Shown here: positions 56,315 to 64,000 of the stretch, piece after piece
Layout: the number at the start of each line of letters is the position of its first letter
How positions within the stretch are numbered: the stretch's first letter is position 1
Assembly (NCBI GenBank): GCA_029204225.1
Contig: CM055113.1
Coordinates: forward strand, 21,709,605 to 21,773,604
Source: Diphasiastrum complanatum
Lineage: Eukaryota; Streptophyta; Lycopodiopsida; Lycopodiales; Lycopodiaceae
DNA: 64,000 nucleotides
Reading direction: 5' to 3'
Notes under the pieces: generated by a model
The model's input: the letters and a program-made list of their open reading frames with translations, nothing else
Told to the model about the DNA's origin: nothing
The model's database searches: none
Translations under genes and position numbers: made by a program

Positions 56315-56910
56315 TCAAAGTACCATCATAGGTTGACGTAGATCACTTGACTTCTCCTCGAGATGATTCAAGCTCCTCTTGGCCACACTTCCACAAGGAT
56401 TAGCATCAATCTTGAAAAGGTTACCACATCTAGTCCCACTTGCTACCACATCACCATCCCTCTTAACCAAGCAAGCATCTTTCTCAAAATCAACTTGGAA
56501 ACCACCATCTAGCATCTTTCCAACACTAATGAGATTCATAGTGAGATTACGCACAAAAAGTACATCTTCAAGAATCATAGTGGATTCCACACCAATTGGC
56601 ACACTACTAATTCCTTCTATCTTGTATTCACCATCAATAGGAATGAGACTAAACTTTCTAGAACCATTCTAAGGTGCAAGATGACTGAAAGACTTTCTTG
56701 AACTAGTCATATGAGAATCCACTATCTATCCACCATGAATTTTCAATTTCAAAACTAGAAGAAGAGTACATTGACATCATGAGAGATCTTTCTTGACAAC
56801 TCTCTTCTATCTCACCTTCCCTCTCTTTAGCAACACTTTTGAGTAACTCTTTCTTCCTGAAAAATTAGAAGAAAAATGCCCCTTATCACCACAAAATAAG
56901 CACTTCTTGT
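56315..56910 (-). pseudogene. Copia-G zinc knuckle, protease and post-protease region
   Basis: Minus strand: C-LF-C-GDKG-H-FSSN near 56,900-56,860, with the final Cys lost. W-W-I-D-S-G-F near 56,735 is the protease, with the usual Ala-Ser replaced. The frame 56,602-56,315 has V-L-F-V-R-N-L-T-M-N-L-I-S-V-G-K-M, the conserved block before GAG-pre-integrase. Confidence 0.78.
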
Positions 56911-57073
56911 TGGATTTGCAACTTGTTGATGTTTGTGATGAATCCTCATCACTTCCTCCTTTGACTTGTCCTTCTTGAAATGTTGATGATGATCTTTGTC
57001 CCTTTATCTTGGCTTGTCCTTTGTGAAGTATGCCTTCACCTCTCCATCATCTTCAAGGAAAGTTGATTGATCC

Positions 57074-57657
57074 TCATAAGCTTGTTCTCTTGCCTACACT
57101 CCTCGGAAATGAAAACTTCTTGTAGTGCCTCCAACTTGGAAGCTCCTCCTTGATTGCATAATATTGAACAAGGTTTTCAAACTCTTCCTTCAATCCATTT
57201 AGGATCACTTGCACTAGCTCTCTTGGATTGAGGTTGTCTCCTATGCAAGCAAGCTCTCTATGAAGATCTTTGACCCTCAAAACATAGTTTGAGGCACTCT
57301 CATCACTCCTTTGGAAGCCTTGAAAAATTTGATTCGTTAGTGTGACCAACCTTGATGTGTTCCTTGCCTCATAAATGGCTTTCAATGTGTCCCAAGCCTC
57401 CTTGATGTGGTACATGAGCCAATCTCCCTCAACACTTCATTGGAAACATTCATCTTTATGATATGTAGGGCCATCCTAGACCTCTTTTTGTACTTTTGGA
57501 CCTCTTGGAGCACTTGAGGCTCCTCCTCAAGTCCTAGTATAATCTCCGTCACATCTTGGAGCACCAAAATGGACTCCATCCTCACCTTCCAAATAGCATA
57601 ATTGGAGGTGTTCAGTCTCTCACCATGCTCCAACAAAATGGAACCTAAGGAAGTCAT
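57074..57657 (-). pseudogene. gag: Copia-G Gag, frameshifted
   Basis: Start M-T-S-L-G-S-I-L-L-E at 57,657; W-K-V-R-M-E-S; A-L-H-I-I-K-M-N-V. A frameshift near 57,400 interrupts, then E-A-W-D-T-L-K-A-I-Y and V-Q-V-I-L-N-G-L in the second frame. Very similar to the Gag of Copia-D. Confidence 0.87.
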
Positions 57658-58404
57658 TTTCCTTTGAGAAATTCACTTGTAATGGATCAAAAGGTGTTGC
57701 TATCCCTCTCAATAATAGATTCAGAAAAGGTGTACTACCAACTCCAATATGAGATCTTGCAACTTGGTGTGAGACCTATCTCACTAGCTCTACCAATATC
57801 TCTAAAACTAGATCAAACTCTCATCTCAAGTTGGAGCAAGGACAAAGTTTGGGTCAACTAGACTCAATCACACAAAAGCACTCAAAAACATCCACAAATG
57901 ACTCAAATACAATCGGATTGCATGAAACTATGGGGCTATGACCTCAAAAAAAATTGTTTGGATCTCAAACAGACAAGATTAGCAAGAACTTTTCTAAGTT
58001 TTTATATCAAACAAGAAAGATATAGATCAAACCAAAAGTGTCCATATAGGTCTAGGTGCCCTACCTACCCTCATTCAAAAGGATATAGCTTTTGATTGTC
58101 ACATCCAATTGGTTTGAAACAAATTGCATCAAAAACTAGACTTTTCTAGCTTTCTAACAAGCTATCTAGCATAGATTTTGGATCTAACTTGGAGGAGAAT
58201 CAAACCATCAAAGCTGGTTGTACCTCACATGTGTCTGATCACTGTAGTCCATACAGTACCAGTCTAGGTCCATTCATAATGATTATGACCCTTCTTGATC
58301 CTAAAATCACAAAGATAGCAAAGAAGATGCATCTACACTCACAAAATCTCGATTTCAAGGCAAATTTTCACATCAAACTTGACATGCATGGATATCTTAG
58401 AGTA

Positions 58405-58416
58405 GCTCTAATACCA
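58405..58416 (-). promoter_or_regulatory. Primer-binding site of Copia-G
   Basis: Minus-strand TGGTATTAGAGC, one mismatch from the tRNA-Met complement, directly after the LTR end CAACA. Confidence 0.85.
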
Positions 58417-59198
58417 TGTTGAATCTCACACATGTGGGAATGCCACAAAGGGTGATTTCGATCTCCTAAGATGTGGTGATTGCACGTAGATCACACATAG
58501 ATTGAAAACCAAGATCTATTCCATATATCTAAGGCAAGAGCATTAAAAATCATGCATAAATCATTCATACAAGTACACTCACATGTGTGGAGACCTGAGT
58601 ATGAAAAAACTCAGTATGAAAATGTCTTCCTCTCGGGTAGAGAGAGAATCAGCCATCCAAAACTCGAGTAGAGAGAGAAGATCAATATTTGCCAAAATAG
58701 TGTAGAAATCTCATAACTCCAAAAACTTAATTACAAATTAACTAAGTCACATATAAGTAGTAATCTAAGGTGAAGGGGAGTGAAATATGATTGGACCCCT
58801 TCTTTTCCTCCTATAAATCCTATTGTTTGACTGATATATGAGCCCTCAATTTTGTTTGGGCCATTTTGATCAATTCTAGCATTTTGATTAGTCAATAACT
58901 CTCATGCCAACACATAGGGATGAGTCACTCACCAAATCTCAACTTGACAAGTGTAAGTAGCCTAGCCTAACTCAAGCTACATCACTTTCTACTTTTGGCC
59001 AAATCAAGCCTTTACATGTGTACTCGCCTATTTTGCCTCTTATGCCAAAAATGTCCCTATCACCTACTCACACATGGATCGATGTCTCTAAAACTTCAAG
59101 TACCCATAACTCAACATGACTAGGTTACTTTTGACTATTTTCCACACGTGGGAACATGCTCCACACGTGTGAGATTTACTCTCATACAAGAAAATACA
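58417..59198 (-). mobile_element. Copia-G 5' LTR (782 bp)
   Basis: Reads TGTTGAATCTCACACATGTG on the plus strand and ends GAAAATACA. CACGTG palindromes occur near both ends (CCACACGTGGG near 59,143 and CCACACGTGTGAG near 59,161), and CTCGAGTAGAGAGAG words near 58,660. Confidence 0.88.
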
Positions 59199-60590
59199 AA
59201 AAGTATCCAAGCTAGATTTTGCCAAATATTCACATAAAAGACTTTGCTGGACCGAGCTCCAGAATTTGAAACAAAAGCCATGCTAAAACCTGGGATGGGA
59301 GCCCTACGTGTCAGTTTCTTGGAAACAACGGCGGTTAATTCACTTTTGGGTGACTATTTGGCGGAGCATCACCAGATCCAGCGTTGAGCTCTTGTAGAAG
59401 ATCCCTGGCTAAAGTTTTCTTAGGTGAGCTCGATTCAATAACATCTGGGCTCATGCAGCAGGTCCTTTATCACTCTGGGAAGGCTCGCCTTTCGTTTGTG
59501 TTCGGAAGTTAGTCAGGGTATCATGCTCAAAGCCATCGACAACCCTCAACATTCTTAACTTGCCTTTGTGATACATTGGCCTTGAACTTATCCCTTGCTC
59601 TTTTTGAATGGGCCCAAGGGGTCCTTGTCTATGAATGTTAAACTCGTGCTCTCTTGCTAAGTTGCCACTTCCAATATGTTGAAAAGCTAGCTTATTGCTT
59701 GGCTCTCATTTTCTTGTAAAATATGTCAAATAATCAACTCCATTGGGTCACCTCTTCTTTGGACACTTGAAGATGTTGGCAATGTGACTATAGACCTTGG
59801 TCCACATGCCTTCTCTTATTGCATCATTAATTATGGACCATTGTTTTTTGAAGGACATTCTTTCATTCTTTTATTGTAGGTGAGCATTTCTCATTGAGCC
59901 AATGGGTTGATCTACTTACCCATAGATAAACAAATAGAGACAATACAAGTCAAACGTGTTAGACAATCATGCAATCATATTTTATATTTTTTCAAAAATA
60001 TCTAGCTTCTTTTTAGAAACATCAAAAATTTCTAGATCAATCTTCTCAAAAGCGTCTCCATGATATATGCAACATTTACAATCTTCGTGCAAACACTTTA
60101 GCTCTTTGACATTTCTCATAGGGCTATCATGTCACTTATGCACGATTGTGTGCACTTCACTAAGATAATGTGAATAGGAGATACTATAATAAGCTAGACA
60201 CGTATGCTATGGTTGAATTAGATAAATGACTTTCTAGACTATATTCTAGTACTAGTCTACAAAGAACAAAAAAATATTGGATTTATAATTCCATATTATG
60301 CTACCAGTTGATTGTTGTATGCATATTAACCATTGTAAGTGAATGCACCCAAGTGGAAGACTTTAACACCTTGTTGGACCAAGCACTATATGCTCTTCAT
60401 AAAGCACTACAAAATTAATTAGTAGTGTACAATGGAGGACAAATTACCTCATGCAGTATATGGATAGAGGTGCCTTGCAAATTCGGAAAGTTCTTTCGTC
60501 AAAACATAGTAAAGTTGGATGAACTTTACAAATTTGGTCTAAAAATAATAAAATCCTATAATATATACATGTGTGCGCTTTATGTTGGGA
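59199..60590. other. Mostly non-coding; short minus-strand coding-like piece at 59,335-59,465
   Basis: In 59,465-59,335 (minus) a short frame reads S-S-P-K-K-T-L-A-R-D-L-L-Q-E-L-N and ends in a stop; it looks like the C-terminus of an ordinary protein but is too short to identify. No other coding signal was seen to 60,590. Confidence 0.3.
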
Positions 60591-60953
60591 AGGTCCCTAG
60601 TGGGGCCTTCCCTTACACAAAAGAGTTGGCAAAGCCAATGTCATAATTGATTTAATATGACACTTAATTTCCATAACATAAGAAATAAAAAACGTATTGT
60701 GAGATAACATGCACACCATGTGCTCCATGCTAGCTGCATGGTAGTAAGGAGCCCCTTGGGGTCACACCCACTCAAAGGGATTTTCTTATTTCCCAATGTG
60801 GTTTGTAGATGATGCATGAACCCACTTGAGCATCATCTAAGGGTGATGGAGAGCTCTTGTCTCCACCATCATCTTTCCACAATCTAGGAGCTCTCCATCA
60901 CCCTTGGATGAGGTGAACACGAGGACCCAACCTTGCATGGAGCATCACGTGTG
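60591..60953. repeat. Cluster of nested inverted repeats
   Basis: Arms 60,834-60,856 and 60,888-60,910 match at 22 of 23 positions (core AAGGGTGATGGAGAGCTC) with a 31-base loop. Outer arms 60,712-60,730 and 60,935-60,953 share GCTCCATGC and further bases. Smaller hairpins include CCATGC-TAGCT-GCATGG near 60,725 and GGGAAGG..CCTTCCC near 60,590. The arrangement could be a foldback MITE or a hairpin RNA source. Confidence 0.6.
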
Positions 60954-61004
60954 AGTTGGAAATACATACACCTCTCCCTTACAAAGTCTTCTTGTGGAAG
61001 ATTA

Positions 61005-61135
61005 TGGAAAATAAAAAAGTTGGTGCTGGAAGCATTGCCTTAAGAACAAAGAGTAACTCTGGAAGATTATGGGCAAAAAAAGAGAGAGAGTTGGTGCTGG
61101 AAGCATTCAATTAGAACAAAGAGTAATTAATCTGG
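61005..61135 (+). repeat. Imperfect tandem duplication of about 60 bp
   Basis: GAAGATTATGG, an A-rich stretch, GTTGGTGCTGGAAGCATT and AGAACAAAGAGTAA occur in the same order twice (starting near 60,998 and 61,056), with small indels. Confidence 0.7.
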
Positions 61136-61370
61136 AATCTGGGAAGACTGGATTGGGGAGTATAGCTGCCAGGTGGGTTTTTTCTGAAAAGAAAGCTGCT
61201 GCTACTTACTTATTAGATCTACCTGAGGGAGGTCATGCATTGCGTCATCACAAGCTCACAGCTCTACTTTTTTAATGAAGTGCTGTAGTGTGGGATGGCA
61301 CAAGTGTTGGATCTGAGCCCACATGGATAGTTCATGTGGCATCTGCAGCAAGTATTGGCGAAAGAAAAGG

Positions 61371-61380
61371 TATAAAATAA
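61371..61380 (+). promoter_or_regulatory. Possible TATA box for the LRR receptor gene
   Basis: TATAAAATAA on the plus strand, about 680 bases upstream of the proposed start codon. The spacing would imply a long 5' leader. There is no further evidence. Confidence 0.3.
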
Positions 61381-61890
61381 AAGACTCACTGGCCATATGC
61401 ATGCGTGCATCAAGTTGCGTGATGCAAAGGCGGCTAACGATATGTACCAGTTTATTCTACCATCCTTCCAGAGGAAATAAATTATAGTAAAAATTTGGCA
61501 GCAGGTTCTGTGCATTTGGACTGGAATGATCTGTCTGGGATTGCTCCGTCTGGGGTTGCCTTGTCTCAGATGGTCTATGCTTTACATATACCTTTGTAAT
61601 CATAGCATTCAAGGCTCTAGTTTCATAAATCCCCAAGTGGGTTTTGAAGATCAGCAATTCAAACAACTGAGAAGAGGAGAGAGGATTTTGTACTCAACTG
61701 TTCTCATTTGAGGTTTGTGCTCACTCAGCCTAGCAGATGGGTGTGCCATGGAGTCAATATCGATCTTCCTTCGTGTGAAGCATTGAGAATTGCGGACTTT
61801 CCTGTGATAATCCTATTGTCAGAAACCTGAAATAAATTAAAATGGTGCTGCATTATTGGAAGAATATGAGGTGGACATGCAATTGTAGCT

Positions 61891-61893
<3 letters not shown>

Positions 61894-61949
<56 letters not shown>
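61894..61949. repeat. (GA)28 microsatellite upstream of the LRR gene start
   Basis: A pure GA run about 100 bases before the proposed ATG, probably in the 5' leader. Plant GAGA-binding (BPC) factors bind such tracts; a regulatory role here is inference. Confidence 0.93.
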
Positions 61950-61952
<3 letters not shown>

Positions 61953-62052
61953 AATGTCGATGATTACCAAGTCTGATAAAACAGGAGGAGAGACGTATGA
62001 CAGCAACGTTGATTGTTGCACGACACATGATCAGTCAAGGGAGGAAAGGAGG

Positions 62053-64000
<1,948 letters not shown>

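Larger units (their letters stand above)
55631..59198 (-). mobile_element. Copia-G, right part (minus strand): gag and protease, with 5' LTR
   Basis: Left LTR remnant (55,631-55,678), internal region with Gag and protease only, PBS 58,405-58,416 and right LTR 58,417-59,198. Integrase, RT, RNase H and the polypurine tract are absent, leaving a short Gag-protease element. Its Gag and LTR are close to Copia-D. Confidence 0.85.

Overview
The window looks like repeat-rich intergenic DNA from a large land-plant nuclear genome. The evidence is AT-rich sequence, dense nested LTR retrotransposons of both Copia and Gypsy types, plant-type LTR promoters, primer-binding sites matching the 3' end of initiator tRNA-Met, a nuclear-type tRNA-Leu(AAG), long dinucleotide microsatellites, and the start of an intron-containing plant LRR receptor gene. 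The species cannot be read from the sequence. A gymnosperm, fern or other large-genome plant would fit.

Layout. 1-5,755 is a nearly intact Copia element (Copia-1, + strand): long repeated leader, gag, pol and 3' LTR. 5,756-7,361 is an older, broken Copia pol, followed by an LTR-like block ending in a primer-binding site. 10,859 to about 17,000 is a Gypsy element on the minus strand (Gypsy-1) that carries two successive aspartic-protease domains and has lost its integrase core. 17,000-25,900 holds little coding sequence: a chimeric Gypsy RT reading frame, a possible transposase exon, a tRNA-Leu(AAG)-like gene, an LTR-like block and a degenerate repeat field.

25,907-27,385 is the 3' end of a minus-strand Copia (Copia-C). 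27,386-44,895 is one old minus-strand Gypsy (Gypsy-2) split by two nested Copia elements: Copia-D (27,981-33,467, minus, TSD AGAAT) and Copia-E (35,779-41,669, plus, TSD GTATG/ATATG). A later inversion of about 760 bp (33,468-34,231) flipped the end of the Copia-D LTR together with part of the Gypsy-2 integrase. 46,270-50,350 holds an LTR-like block, an unrecognised reading frame and Copia-F (minus), which is fused to that frame within RT. 50,399-59,198 is Copia-G (minus), whose left LTR was split by Copia-H (50,982-55,630, plus, TSD GAAAC, non-TG..CA termini).

59,200-61,000 is mostly non-coding, with a nested inverted-repeat cluster. From about 61,370 to the right edge lies the only clear host gene, the 5' part of an LRR receptor-like gene with a probable signal-peptide exon, an intron carrying a long GA microsatellite, and an ectodomain of at least 14 LRRs running off the window.

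The most unusual signals are the tandem proteases of Gypsy-1, primer-binding-site motifs built into or stacked at the 3' end of LTRs, in-frame removal of the integrase core in three unrelated elements, unequal microsatellites inside LTR pairs, a Copia with non-canonical LTR termini, and RT frames fused to unrecognised protein sequence.
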